Source of the DNA: JAJDYQ01 sp942491945
GTDB taxonomy: Bacteria; Pseudomonadota; Gammaproteobacteria; JAJDYQ01
NCBI GenBank assembly: GCA_942491945.1
Contig: CALODD010000094.1
Span: 1-23,816 of the forward strand
Direction of reading: 5' to 3'
DNA: 23,816 nucleotides
Below, one piece after another: positions 7,450 to 16,709 of the stretch; within the stretch, counting starts at the first letter, position 1; every line of letters starts with the position of its first letter. The notes beneath the pieces are model-generated. The model was not told the origin of the DNA and did not search any database. It was given only the letters and a program-made list of their open reading frames with translations. Made by a program: the position numbers and the translations under genes.

Positions 7450-8415
7450 TTAAGTATTCCATGGTTTTTCGAAAATATCACCTAGAAACCGCATTGGATT
7501 TAGTGATTTTTGCATTTTCGATGATTTTTCAGGGTCAAACCAGTTTAAATCTGTTATTGAACGCAGCCAGGTTAACTGGCGCTTAGCCAGCTGGCGAGTT
7601 GCGTAGATACCACGCAAGCGTGCCTCCTCAAGCTCATGTTTACCATCCAGATATTCCCAGATTTGCCGATAGCCAACACAGCGCATAGATGGTTTATCCA
7701 GATCCAGGTCTCCTCGATTTCTGAGGGTAGTCACTTCATCTATAAACCCCTGCTTGAGCATGAGATCAAAACGAGCTTCGATTCGCTGATGTAAGACCGA
7801 ACGATCTTCAGGCGAGATAGCAACTTTAATAAATTCGTACGGCAACCCTTCAGGTTTATGCTGTTCCTGCCAGTCAGACATACTCATACCCGTAATCTCA
7901 TAGACTTCGAGTGCTCGTTGAATGCGCTGAGGATCATTAGGATGAATACGCTGGGCGGCTTTCGGGTCGATCTCCTGTAAACGCTGATGCATTACTTGCC
8001 ATCCGGTTTCTTCAGCCTGCTGCAATAACTTTTGCCGTATCGCCTCATCCGCAGACGGTAAGGAAGACAACCCTTCAGTAATGGCACGGTAGTACAACAT
8101 CGTGCCACCGCAGAGCAGCGGTACCTTTCCTCTATCAAGTATTTCACGTATTAGTCTCGCCGCATCCTCAGCAAATTCTGCTGCCGAATAGGCTTCCACG
8201 GGATCTTTGATATCAATTAGATGATGTGGCGCCTTCTCAAGAGTTTCCGCAGAAGGCTTAGCTGTGCCAATATTCATGCCTCGATAAACGAGTGCCGAAT
8301 CCACACTAATGATTTCCATATTCATGGTTTCAACTAGCTCTACTGCAAGGTCTGTTTTACCAGCAGCTGTTGGCCCCATCAGCAGGACGACTTTCTCCTG
8401 GCTATCAGTTCCCAC
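7450..8415 (-). CDS. miaA: tRNA dimethylallyltransferase
   Basis: MiaA transfers the dimethylallyl group from DMAPP to N6 of A37 in tRNAs that read codons starting with U. Conserved parts are the P-loop GPTAAGKT (residues 14-21 from the chosen start), 'ISVDSALVYRGMNIGTAKPS', 'LLCGGTMLYYRAITEGLS' and 'RCVGYRQIWEYLDG'. The start is uncertain. I prefer GTG at 8415, which leaves the usual short N-terminus before the P-loop and overlaps mutL by 11 bp. A TTG at 8448 would add 11 residues and lengthen the overlap to 44 bp. Either way no ATG is available before the P-loop, and translation is probably coupled to mutL termination. Length is about 321 residues, normal for the family. Confidence 0.96.
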   Translation of the reverse strand: MGTDSQEKVVLLMGPTAAGKTDLAVELVETMNMEIISVDSALVYRGMNIGTAKPSAETLEKAPHHLIDIKDPVEAYSAAEFAEDAARLIREILDRGKVPLLCGGTMLYYRAITEGLSSLPSADEAIRQKLLQQAEETGWQVMHQRLQEIDPKAAQRIHPNDPQRIQRALEVYEITGMSMSDWQEQHKPEGLPYEFIKVAISPEDRSVLHQRIEARFDLMLKQGFIDEVTTLRNRGDLDLDKPSMRCVGYRQIWEYLDGKHELEEARLRGIYATRQLAKRQLTWLRSITDLNWFDPEKSSKMQKSLNPMRFLGDIFEKPWNT

Positions 8416-10192
8416 GGTCAAATAACTTGTCGAGATCTGCGAGTCCAATCTTCACCCAGGTCGGGCGACCATGATTACATTGTCCTGAACGCTCTGTCGC
8501 TTCCATATCACGCAATAACGCATTCATTTCAGGTACGGTTAACTGACGATTCGCACGCACCGAACCATGACAGGCCATGGTCGATAGCAATTCATTCATC
8601 AATTCTTCAACACGTTGACTCGAACCTGCTGTATGCAAATCATTAAGCACATCCTGTACCAGCTGTGACAAATTCTCACTTTGCAACAAGGCGGGTACTT
8701 CACGAAGTAACAGGCTCTCTGGACCAGAAACATCGATGACCAACCCCAATGAGTTCAGGAGTTCTGATTGTTCTTCCACTAACGCTACATCTCGAGCTGA
8801 TACTGCGATTCGCTCTGGAACCAGCAAAGGCTGAACTCTGATTTGATCTTCATCCTGCTGGCGTTTTAATCGCTCATAGGTAATACGCTCATGCGCCGCA
8901 TGCATGTCGACGATAATTAAACCTTCTTCAGTCTGCGATAGAATATAGATACCCAGTAACTGAGCTAATGCATAACCCAACGGCGGAATCTCAGCGTTCT
9001 GCGATTCCTCTGAAACCTCTGTCTCAGCATCGCTGACAGAAGTTGGCGTATAAGGCTCTTGCTTACCATATATGTTCTGATATGACTGCGCCGCCTCACG
9101 TATATGCAGAGAAGACTGAGTCTGTGGCGGTGAATAACCTGGCTGCCTCGCTCCTCCGAGTAAACTCGAAGGACTGACCGAAGGCTGTTCCCCCGCTCGA
9201 GTACTGGAAAGTGATTCATGTAGCGTACGGAAAATAAAATCATGCACCGTTCGTCCATCCCGAAAGCGTACTTCATGCTTGGTCGGATGAGCATTAACAT
9301 CCACTCGTGCAGGGTCGACCGTGAGATATAAAACGAACGCTGGGTGGCGACCATGAAACAACACATCGGCATAGGCCTGGCGAACAGCGTGTGCGACTAA
9401 CTTATCTCTGATCATACGACCATTGATATAGAAGTGCTGCTGATCAGCCTGTGAACGGGAATATGTGGGTTGCGCTACCCAGCCATATAAACTCAGTCCC
9501 GCGCCTTCATGATTGATTTCGATTACATTGTCGGTGAAGTCTTTACCGATTACCTGCGAAATACGGTTCAACTGACCTTTATCTGATGAAATCACCGGTA
9601 AGTCATGAATCGTCCGCCCGTTATGGCTTAGAGAAAACGCAACGCTTGGGTGACTCAGTGCAACGCGCCGGAAAACCTGTTCGACATGAGTAAACTCTGT
9701 TTTCTCAGTACGTAAGAATTTACGTCGTGCGGGAACATTGTAAAACAGGTCATTCACTGAAATTCGTGTGCCCTGCTGTAAATTGCTTGGTTCGAATTTT
9801 GGTTGTTCAGAACGACATTCCGTCATTGTCCAGCCATGGCCATCATCGGCATGGGTTGAACTGATATCAAAACGAGATACTGACGCTATGCTAGCTAATG
9901 CCTCACCACGAAAGCCCAGAGTATGTATTGCTTCCAGATCATCCAGTTGCTGTATCTTGCTGGTCGCATGACTGGCGACAGCTAAGGATAATTCGTCTTT
10001 ACATATACCCTGGCCATCGTCCTGAACCTGAATTAAACGAATACCCCCTTCTGCAACCAGGACATCGATCCTGGATGAACCCGCATCCAGACTATTTTCC
10101 ATCAACTCCTTAACAACCGATGCTGGCCGTTCAACGACTTCACCAGCCGCGATCTGATTAACAAGTTCAGATGGAAGCTGGCGAATCGGCAT
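8405..10192 (-). CDS. mutL: DNA mismatch repair protein MutL (endonuclease-type)
   Basis: MutL couples MutS mismatch recognition to strand removal. The N-terminal GHKL ATPase is intact: catalytic Glu29 and Asn33 in KELMENSLDAG, DDGQGI at 58-63, 'GFRGEALASIASV' at 93-105. The region 325-405 is a low-complexity linker rich in Ser/Gln/Pro. The C-terminal dimerisation domain carries DMHAAHERITYE (429-440), which fits the metal-binding nicking motif DQHA-X2-E-X4-E apart from Met for Gln. It also has 'ACHGSVRAN' (540-548) and 'QCNHGRP' (571-577), the other residues of that site. E. coli MutL lacks these and relies on MutH. The protein is 595 residues. The gene overlaps miaA at its 3' end. Confidence 0.97.
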   Translation of the reverse strand: MPIRQLPSELVNQIAAGEVVERPASVVKELMENSLDAGSSRIDVLVAEGGIRLIQVQDDGQGICKDELSLAVASHATSKIQQLDDLEAIHTLGFRGEALASIASVSRFDISSTHADDGHGWTMTECRSEQPKFEPSNLQQGTRISVNDLFYNVPARRKFLRTEKTEFTHVEQVFRRVALSHPSVAFSLSHNGRTIHDLPVISSDKGQLNRISQVIGKDFTDNVIEINHEGAGLSLYGWVAQPTYSRSQADQQHFYINGRMIRDKLVAHAVRQAYADVLFHGRHPAFVLYLTVDPARVDVNAHPTKHEVRFRDGRTVHDFIFRTLHESLSSTRAGEQPSVSPSSLLGGARQPGYSPPQTQSSLHIREAAQSYQNIYGKQEPYTPTSVSDAETEVSEESQNAEIPPLGYALAQLLGIYILSQTEEGLIIVDMHAAHERITYERLKRQQDEDQIRVQPLLVPERIAVSARDVALVEEQSELLNSLGLVIDVSGPESLLLREVPALLQSENLSQLVQDVLNDLHTAGSSQRVEELMNELLSTMACHGSVRANRQLTVPEMNALLRDMEATERSGQCNHGRPTWVKIGLADLDKLFDRGN

Positions 10193-10271
10193 TGTGTATT
10201 CCGTAAATAATATTGTTTGCCAATGCTGGGCAACTCCGACTTGTAATTATCGATCCAGCAAAATGACTACA

Positions 10272-12167
10272 TTACAACTTGTCTTTATGTATCACGACCG
10301 ATGCAGATTCTCTCAATCCTGATATTGTATTTTGTGCATTCATTGCTGCATGACGCTGGCTAAGCTCTCGAGCCAGAGTGTCTGTCGCTGATTGCTCTGG
10401 GATCGTAATTTCATAAAGTACCGTGACAGACTGCTTACCATCAGTTAATGCAACGAGTTCAATCGCTGGCTTCTCTTCTCTCGGCGTCGGCATTTTAAAA
10501 ACGGCCTGAGTTAACGCAGCAGGTAAAACGCCACCTTCACGTCCAACAGGATCAGGGGTTTCCAATTGTAGTTTCTCGGCATCCGCAACAACCTGGAGTG
10601 TTTCTCCACTCTCAACACGCTCTGCTAGCTGGCGAGCAAAATCTGCAACTTGCTTATCCTGAATATCACGACGCGCCAGATCTACCGCTTTTTCTTTTAC
10701 TTCATCAAATGGCAACAATGCTGCCGCTCTGTGATCAGTCACGCGAATGATCACAGCATCATTCGCGCCGACTTCGATTGGGTCACTGTTATTGCCAGTG
10801 CGTAGTTTTTCGCTAAATGCCTCTCGCAACACATCACGATTGCTCTCAATACCTAAATTTTGATTTTCAGCGCCAATCCAGTCTGTTGTTTGTAATGGAA
10901 TATCCAGTGTTTCAGCAACAGGCAACAATGAATCAGGATTTTCATAGCTAAGTTCAGCCATACGCTCTGATGTATCGTAAAATAATTCAGTTGCTTGCTC
11001 CTGTGCATAATTATCTGTGAGCTCCTGCTTCACATCTTCAAACGCCTTGATCTGCTTCTCAGTAATACCATCAAGCTTAATCAGATGAACACCGAAACTG
11101 CTTATAACTGGTTCAGAAACACTACCAACCTCAGTCATAGCAAATAGCGCCTCCTCAAAAGATGGAACCATCATGCCACGAATAACCTGACCTAGACTGC
11201 CACCATCTGCGGCAGAACCCGGATCATCCGAATATGTTTTTGCCAGTTCCGCAAAGTCTTCTCCGTCAGCAACTTTTTTCTGTAACTCATCTAATTTAGC
11301 TTTTATGTCTACGCTATCTTCAAGCGTCTTACCTTCTTCAATCGATAACAGGATATGGCTTGCCTGACGTTGTTCCTGCACCATGTAACGACCAGCATTT
11401 TCATCATAGAACTGACGAATTAAATCATCGCTGGTTTCAACGCGTTCAGCTAACTGAGCGGCAGACAATCTTAAATACTCAATCTTGACCTGTTCAGGTC
11501 GCTGAAACTGATCAGGGTTTTCCTTGTAATAGGTTTCTGCCTGCTCATCGCTCACTTCGACATCTTCAGGAAAATGGTTACGATCAATCTCGATATATTC
11601 GATACGACGGCGTTGTGACTGAAGTTCGTGATAACGCTGTAATTCTTTTTCAGTAATAAAGCTGGTTGCGCGAATCGTACGTGGAATCGCCGTCAGTAGA
11701 CGTTCATCACGTAAGTATTGCTCATAAGTCGTGGGCGTAAATCCGAGTTGTCCAATACGCGCACGATAGTAATCAAAGCTGAATTTACCCTCTTGTTGAA
11801 AGCTAGGATCCTGTTGAATAGATGTAGCCAGCTCTTTATCACCAACCTGTAAATTACTTTCTTCGGCTAATCTCAACAACAGGCGCTCTTCAACCATCTC
11901 GTTAACAACCTGCTCCTGAATCTGGCTATCAAAGATATCAGGGCGATAACTCGCGCCAAGCTGGCGTTGCATATTCTGGCGACGGTTTTGAAAACGACGT
12001 TGGTACTCTCGTTGATCAACAACAAGATCATCAACCTCAGCAACAGCCGTTACTCTGGCCGGTGAACCAAAGTCTGTTACTCCAAGTACGGCGAAGGGAA
12101 CACCAATAATTAATACAATGCCCCAGGCAACCCATCCTACCAGTCTATCTCTTATCGATTGCAGCAT
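10272..12167 (-). CDS. ppiD: Periplasmic folding chaperone PpiD (SurA-N and parvulin domains)
   Basis: PpiD is a membrane-anchored periplasmic chaperone near the Sec translocon that helps newly exported proteins fold. The 631-residue protein starts with a short cytosolic part (MLQSIRDRLVGW), one transmembrane segment at about 12-31, then a SurA_N-like chaperone region (about 45-165, ending 'YEQYLRDERLLTAIPRTI'). A parvulin domain follows at about 265-370 (ASHILLSIEEG ... LAKTYSDDPGSAADGGSLGQV ... FGVHLIKLD). A second, degenerate domain forms the C-terminal half. Position after hupB matches E. coli (lon-hupB-ppiD), but here two tRNA genes and a strong terminator intervene, so ppiD needs its own promoter. 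Confidence 0.93.
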   Translation of the reverse strand: MLQSIRDRLVGWVAWGIVLIIGVPFAVLGVTDFGSPARVTAVAEVDDLVVDQREYQRRFQNRRQNMQRQLGASYRPDIFDSQIQEQVVNEMVEERLLLRLAEESNLQVGDKELATSIQQDPSFQQEGKFSFDYYRARIGQLGFTPTTYEQYLRDERLLTAIPRTIRATSFITEKELQRYHELQSQRRRIEYIEIDRNHFPEDVEVSDEQAETYYKENPDQFQRPEQVKIEYLRLSAAQLAERVETSDDLIRQFYDENAGRYMVQEQRQASHILLSIEEGKTLEDSVDIKAKLDELQKKVADGEDFAELAKTYSDDPGSAADGGSLGQVIRGMMVPSFEEALFAMTEVGSVSEPVISSFGVHLIKLDGITEKQIKAFEDVKQELTDNYAQEQATELFYDTSERMAELSYENPDSLLPVAETLDIPLQTTDWIGAENQNLGIESNRDVLREAFSEKLRTGNNSDPIEVGANDAVIIRVTDHRAAALLPFDEVKEKAVDLARRDIQDKQVADFARQLAERVESGETLQVVADAEKLQLETPDPVGREGGVLPAALTQAVFKMPTPREEKPAIELVALTDGKQSVTVLYEITIPEQSATDTLARELSQRHAAMNAQNTISGLRESASVVIHKDKL

Positions 12168-12216
12168 ATCTTTTTAACTCTACGGTTATCTTGCGTTATC
12201 GGTAACATCTTAAAGC

Positions 12217-12250
12217 AAAAAAAAAGGCGTCAGCTATAAACTGACGCCTT
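12217..12250 (-). terminator. Rho-independent terminator after tRNA-Asp
   Basis: On the - strand AAGGCGTCAG and CTGACGCCTT (10-bp stem, 12224-12233 with 12241-12250) enclose a 7-nt loop and are followed by a run of T. It ends the transcript carrying tRNA-Val and tRNA-Asp and separates it from ppiD. Confidence 0.9.
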
Positions 12251-12257
12251 TATAAAA

Positions 12258-12334
12258 TGGCGGAGCGGACGGGACTCGAACCCGCGACCCCCGGCGTGAC
12301 AGGCCGGTATTCTAACCAACTGAACTACCGCTCC
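12258..12334 (-). tRNA. tRNA-Asp (GTC)
   Basis: A 77-nt cloverleaf on the - strand with encoded CCA. The acceptor arms are GGAGCGG and CCGCTCC with discriminator G73. The anticodon loop lies in GGCCTGTCACGCC, giving GTC. The T-arm is GCGGGTTCGAGTCCCGT. It lies 12 nt downstream of tRNA-Val in the same direction. Confidence 0.97.
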
Positions 12335-12346
12335 GAATTTTTTAAT

Positions 12347-12422
12347 TGGTGGGCGCTGCAGGGATCGAACCTGCGACCCTCGCCTTGTAAGGGCGATGCT
12401 CTCCCAGCTGAGCTAAGCGCCC
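12347..12422 (-). tRNA. tRNA-Val (TAC)
   Basis: A 76-nt cloverleaf on the - strand with encoded CCA. The acceptor arms are GGGCGCT and AGCGCCC with A73. The anticodon stem-loop CGCCCTTACAAGGCG gives TAC, and the T-arm is GCAGGTTCGATCCCTGC. It is the first tRNA after hupB. Confidence 0.97.
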
Positions 12423-12435
12423 GCTTGGAAGTCAA

Positions 12436-12462
12436 AAACTGACTCACAAACGTTTGTGACTC
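12436..12462 (-). terminator. Palindromic hairpin after hupB, possible terminator or operator
   Basis: TCACAAACGTTTGTGA (12444-12459) is a perfect 16-bp palindrome. The symmetry extends to 12441-12462 with one mismatched pair. On the - strand it follows the hupB stop by about 15 nt and is itself followed by AGTTTTTG, so it can act as a weak intrinsic terminator between hupB and tRNA-Val. The symmetry without a real loop also suits a dimeric DNA-binding protein. Confidence 0.5.
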
Positions 12463-12476
12463 CCGGAAAAGGCGCG

Positions 12477-12749
12477 CTAGTTTACGGCATCCTTTAATGC
12501 TTTGCCAGCTTTGAATGCAGGTGCATTTGAAGCTTTAATTTCGATCGTTGCACCAGTTTGAGGGTTACGACCTGTACGTGCTGCACGCTCGCGAACCAGG
12601 AAAGTTCCAAAACCAACTAGTGTAACTGTATCACCATCTTTTAATGCGCTTGTTATTGTATCAACGACTGCATCTACAGCACGACCAGCATCTGCTTTTG
12701 ATAAGTCAGCGGCAGCAGCAACTGCATCAATCATTTCTGTTTTATTCAT
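12477..12749 (-). CDS. hupB: Nucleoid protein HU, beta-type
   Basis: HU is a small dimeric DNA-bending protein that compacts and organises the nucleoid. From ATG 12749 the protein is 90 residues, exactly the family length. It begins MNKTEMIDAVAAAADLSKADAGRAVDAV and contains 'LVGFGTFLVRERAARTGRNPQTG', the flexible arm with its intercalating proline (RNPQTG), then 'FKAGKALKDAVN' at the end. An upstream in-frame TTG would add four residues. I reject it because GGGGA sits at the right distance from the ATG. It lies downstream of lon and upstream of tRNA-Val, with its own probable promoter in the 143-nt gap after lon. Confidence 0.98.
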   Translation of the reverse strand: MNKTEMIDAVAAAADLSKADAGRAVDAVVDTITSALKDGDTVTLVGFGTFLVRERAARTGRNPQTGATIEIKASNAPAFKAGKALKDAVN

Positions 12750-12810
12750 ATGTTTCCCCAAATCCTCAGTGAAATAAAAATAGAGCCCTTTGGTACCCTA
12801 TATGCCCCAT

Positions 12811-12840
12811 CTTGTAGAGATCCGACATCTACGTGGTCAA
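12811..12840 (-). promoter_or_regulatory. Candidate promoter for hupB
   Basis: On the - strand TTGACC (12835-12840) and TACAAG (12811-12816) are separated by 18 nt, about 60 nt upstream of the hupB start. The -35 is good and the -10 is weak. An additional TATA-rich stretch nearer the gene (about 12798-12804) is an alternative -10. Confidence 0.4.
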
Positions 12841-12892
12841 CGCGTCTGACGCGGGCACGCAATTGTACAGAAAAACCGACAGAAGAAAACGG

Positions 12893-15334
12893 CTAATGTG
12901 CAGTTACTTCACTATGTTTCGATGATTTTTTATCTTCGGACTTTGCAACCGTCGCAACGCCTTTATCAGATGGTACGGGCAATTGTTCAAGCGCTGTCTC
13001 AAGTACCTGATCTATCCACTTGACCGGCTTAATATCTAGACTACCTTTAATATTATCTGGAATCTCAGTGAGATCTTTTTCATTCTCTTCAGGAATTAAA
13101 ACTGTCTTGATACCCCCACGCGCTGCTGCCAGTAATTTTTCTTTCAAACCACCAATTGGCAGGACTTCACCCCGTAAAGTGATCTCGCCAGTCATAGCGA
13201 CATCAGCACGCACTGGGATATTCGTTAATGCAGAGACCAATGCGGTACACATACCCACACCTGCACTAGGGCCATCTTTTGGTGTGGCGCCTTCTGGCAC
13301 ATGAATATGCACATCATGCGCCTGATAGAATTCCGTATCGATGCCAAGACTATCCGCTCGTGAGCGAACAACGGTCATCGCGGCCTGAATAGATTCCTGC
13401 ATCACGTCACCCAGTTGGCCGGTATTCACAAACTTGCCTTTACCTGGCAGCACAGCAGATTCGATATGTAGTAATTCACCACCCACTTCAGTCCAGGCTA
13501 AACCAGTGACCTGTCCTACCTGATTAGACTCGTCAGCTTCACCGTAACGGAATTTCTTCACGCCCAGATACTTCTCTAGTAGCTCTGAAGTAATCACTAA
13601 TTTTTCGTCCTGCGGATCAGTAATCAATTGCTTCACTACTTTGCGACAAACCTTACTAAACTCACGCTCTAAATTACGCACACCTGCTTCACGTGTGTAA
13701 TAACGGATGACATCTAATACTGCTTCACTCTTAATTTCAATCTCATCATCATTCAAACCATTGGTTTTGATCTGTTTCGGAATAAGATAGCGCTCAGCAA
13801 TATTCAATTTTTCATCTTCGGTATACCCAGCGAGGCGAATGACTTCCATACGATCCAGCAATGGACCTGGAATATTCAGTGTATTGGATGTCGCCAGAAA
13901 CAGCGTATCGGATAAATCGACATCGACTTCAAGGTAGTGATCATTAAATGCATTATTCTGCTCGGGATCTAAGACTTCTAGCAAGGCAGAAGATGGGTCG
14001 CCACGAAAGTCCATCGACATCTTGTCAATTTCATCGAGCATAAATAATGGATTACGTGTTTTCACCTTAGACAGATTCTGAACAACCTTACCCGGCATTG
14101 AACCGATATAAGTACGACGATGGCCTCGAATTTCAGCTTCATCGCGCACACCACCGAGTGACATACGGATAAACTTTCGGTTCGTTGCTTTTGCAATCGA
14201 CTTACCCAGCGAAGTTTTACCAACTCCAGGCGGACCAACCAGACAAAGGATTGGCCCTTTAAGTTTCTTCACACGTTGCTGGACAGCGAGATATTCAATA
14301 ATGCGCTCTTTAACTTTCTCCAGACCATAATGATCGGCATCGAGAATTTCCATTGCTTCTTTCAGGTCAGTACTAACCTTACTCTTCTTACGCCATGGAA
14401 AACCAACTAACCAGTCGATGTAGTTTCTTACGACTGTCGCCTCTGCAGACATTGGCGACATCATTTTAAGCTTGTTAAGTTCAGAGGTTGCTTTCTCTTT
14501 CGCCTCTTTACTCATACGCGCTTTTTCGATCTTTTCAGCCAGCTCATCGGCTTCATTAGGCGCGTCTTCCATCTCACCCAGTTCTTTCTGGATGGCTTTC
14601 ATCTGTTCGTTCAGGTAATACTCGCGCTGGCTCTTTTCCATTTGTTGCTTAACACGACCACGAATACGCTTTTCAACCTGCAGCATATCGATCTCGCCTT
14701 CGATCATAGAGATCAGATGCTCCAGACGTGCATGTACATCAAAGATTTCCAGTACCTGCTGTTTTTCTTCCAGCTTAAGCGACATATGAGCAGCAATCGT
14801 GTCTGCCAGACGACCAGGTTCTTCAATACCCGATAGCGAAGTTAGAACTTCTGGTGGGACTTTCTTGTTGAGTTTCACATATTGGTCGAACATATCAGTA
14901 ATAGAACGGGTGAGTACTTCACCTTCCCGCTCATCTTCGAATTCATCCTGATCTTCGATCTGTACCTGTACCGAGAAAAATTCATCTGTCGTAACATATT
15001 CAACGACGTTAGCACGCTGCCCACCCTCAACCAGCACTTTCACCGTGCCGTCAGGTAGCTTCAGCAACTGTAATATCGTTGCTAACGTACCGACTTTGTA
15101 CATGTCTTCAACACCAGGTTCATCGACATCAGCATTCATCTGCGCAACTAGCAGGATCTGCTTGTTATTGGTCATCGCCGCATCCAGTGCCTGGATTGAT
15201 TTTTCACGTCCGACAAATAAAGGGATGACCATGTGTGGGTAAACCACAACATCACGAAGAGGAAGTACTGGGATGCCTAAAGAATCATCAGACTGGATTT
15301 GCTCTAGTTCTTCAGAATTACTCTGCTCACTCAT
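12893..15334 (-). CDS. lon: ATP-dependent protease Lon
   Basis: Lon is a cytosolic hexameric AAA+ serine protease that degrades damaged and regulatory proteins. The 813 residues comprise the N-terminal substrate-binding domain (about 20-215, 'IPVLPLRDVVVYPHMVIPLFVGR'), a coiled-coil helical region (about 220-310), and the AAA+ module. The AAA+ module has Walker A GPPGVGKT at 367-374 and Walker B FMLDEIDK with Asp434 and Glu435. The protease domain carries the catalytic dyad Ser690 (PKDGPSAGVGM) and Lys733 (GGLKEKLLAA). The tail is Lys/Ser-rich, slightly longer than in E. coli. The ATG has an AGGA ribosome binding site. It follows clpX by 64 nt, the standard order. Confidence 0.98.
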   Translation of the reverse strand: MSEQSNSEELEQIQSDDSLGIPVLPLRDVVVYPHMVIPLFVGREKSIQALDAAMTNNKQILLVAQMNADVDEPGVEDMYKVGTLATILQLLKLPDGTVKVLVEGGQRANVVEYVTTDEFFSVQVQIEDQDEFEDEREGEVLTRSITDMFDQYVKLNKKVPPEVLTSLSGIEEPGRLADTIAAHMSLKLEEKQQVLEIFDVHARLEHLISMIEGEIDMLQVEKRIRGRVKQQMEKSQREYYLNEQMKAIQKELGEMEDAPNEADELAEKIEKARMSKEAKEKATSELNKLKMMSPMSAEATVVRNYIDWLVGFPWRKKSKVSTDLKEAMEILDADHYGLEKVKERIIEYLAVQQRVKKLKGPILCLVGPPGVGKTSLGKSIAKATNRKFIRMSLGGVRDEAEIRGHRRTYIGSMPGKVVQNLSKVKTRNPLFMLDEIDKMSMDFRGDPSSALLEVLDPEQNNAFNDHYLEVDVDLSDTLFLATSNTLNIPGPLLDRMEVIRLAGYTEDEKLNIAERYLIPKQIKTNGLNDDEIEIKSEAVLDVIRYYTREAGVRNLEREFSKVCRKVVKQLITDPQDEKLVITSELLEKYLGVKKFRYGEADESNQVGQVTGLAWTEVGGELLHIESAVLPGKGKFVNTGQLGDVMQESIQAAMTVVRSRADSLGIDTEFYQAHDVHIHVPEGATPKDGPSAGVGMCTALVSALTNIPVRADVAMTGEITLRGEVLPIGGLKEKLLAAARGGIKTVLIPEENEKDLTEIPDNIKGSLDIKPVKWIDQVLETALEQLPVPSDKGVATVAKSEDKKSSKHSEVTAH

Positions 15335-15398
15335 AATTTATCCTACTGCGGTTACAACATCGGCCGGTAGCCGAGCTGTGTCATGTTTAGCCTGATAT

Positions 15399-16688
15399 TC
15401 AGGATTTACCGGACGATGCCAGTTTTTTTGGCTCATCGGAATTTTCGTACATGATGTATGGCTGGGAATCACCTTGAATTACTGCCTCATCAATAACGAC
15501 TTTACTGACATTTTCTAATGTTGGTAGATCGTACATGGTGTCGAGTAACACATTTTCAAGGATAGTACGCAAACCACGCGCACCTGTTTTGCGTTCCATT
15601 GCCTTGCGGGCAACGGCACGTAGTGAATCTTCGCGAAAATCGATATCAGCGCCTTCCATTTCGAAAAGCTTTTTATACTGTTTGGTAATCGCATTCTTTG
15701 GTTCAGTCAAAATAGTAATCAGCGCATCTTCGTCCAGTTCCTGCAGCGTTGCTACTACAGGCAAACGACCAATGAATTCTGGGATCAGTCCATAACCGAT
15801 TAAATCTTCGGGCTCTACGGACTCAATAACCTCACCAAATTCTTTCGTTTCATCTTTGCTCTTCACTTCAGCAGAAAAACCAATGCCGGTCTTTTCTGAA
15901 CGATTGCGAATCACTTTATCCAGACCCGCAAAAGCGCCGCCACAGATAAACAGGATATTCGCCGTATTCACCTGCAGAAATTCCTGCTGAGGATGCTTCC
16001 GACCGCCCTGCGGTGGAATCGAAGCAACAGTGCCTTCGATGAGCTTCAGCAGTGCCTGCTGTACACCTTCACCGGAAACATCACGGGTAATAGAAGGATT
16101 TTCGGACTTGCGTGAAATCTTGTCGATTTCATCGATGTAAACGATACCAGTCTGCGCCTTATCTACATCGTAATCGCATTTCTGCAATAACTTCTGAATA
16201 ATGTTCTCGACATCTTCACCGACATAACCCGCTTCTGTCAGAGTAGTCGCATCGGCAATAGTGAATGGCACATCTAGCATACGCGCCAGACTTTCAGCTA
16301 GTAAGGTTTTACCCGATCCAGTCGGACCAATCAGTAAAATATTACTTTTGCTAAGCTCAACTTCGTCTTCCTTATTACTCGAACCGACTTCAAGACGCTT
16401 GTAGTGATTGTAAACAGCAACAGAAAGAACTTTCTTAGCGCGTTCCTGACCGATAACGTAATCATCCAGGTTTGCCTTGATTTCATGAGGTTTGGGAAGT
16501 TTGCCACCTTCGGTTGCCTTTTCTTCCATTTCCTCTCGGATAATGTCATTACAAAGCTCGACACATTCATCACAGATGAAGACAGACGGACCCGCGATCA
16601 GTTTACGTACCTCGTGCTGGCTTTTGCCGCAGAACGAGCAGTACAACAACTTTTCGTCGTCTTTTGATTTGTCTTTATCTTTACTCAT
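15399..16688 (-). CDS. clpX: ClpXP unfoldase subunit ClpX
   Basis: ClpX is an AAA+ hexamer that unfolds tagged substrates (for example SsrA-tagged) and feeds them to ClpP. The 429-residue protein has the N-terminal zinc-binding domain with Cys17, Cys20, Cys39 and Cys42 (YCSFCGKS ... FICDECVELC). It also has Walker A GPTGSGKT at 121-128, the pore loop GYVG at 154-157, Walker B 'VYIDEIDKI', the arginine-finger region 'EFIGRLPVVA', and an IGF-type ClpP-docking region matched by 'RSEKTGIGFSAEV' near residue 280. It lies 154 nt downstream of clpP. The leader contains a hairpin. Confidence 0.98.
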   Translation of the reverse strand: MSKDKDKSKDDEKLLYCSFCGKSQHEVRKLIAGPSVFICDECVELCNDIIREEMEEKATEGGKLPKPHEIKANLDDYVIGQERAKKVLSVAVYNHYKRLEVGSSNKEDEVELSKSNILLIGPTGSGKTLLAESLARMLDVPFTIADATTLTEAGYVGEDVENIIQKLLQKCDYDVDKAQTGIVYIDEIDKISRKSENPSITRDVSGEGVQQALLKLIEGTVASIPPQGGRKHPQQEFLQVNTANILFICGGAFAGLDKVIRNRSEKTGIGFSAEVKSKDETKEFGEVIESVEPEDLIGYGLIPEFIGRLPVVATLQELDEDALITILTEPKNAITKQYKKLFEMEGADIDFREDSLRAVARKAMERKTGARGLRTILENVLLDTMYDLPTLENVSKVVIDEAVIQGDSQPYIMYENSDEPKKLASSGKS

Positions 16689-16709
16689 ACGATCCCGCCT
16701 ACTGCTATG

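Noticed and set aside
12257..12442. Open reading frame on the + strand across the tRNA-Asp and tRNA-Val genes
   Set aside because: It is the reverse complement of two perfect tRNA cloverleafs; the translated 'GLEPATPG' pattern is the usual tRNA artefact.
12841..12853. Terminator after lon from the CGCGTC/GACGCG dyad
   Set aside because: The arms are separated by a single base and no T-run follows on the - strand; it also abuts the probable hupB -35 box.
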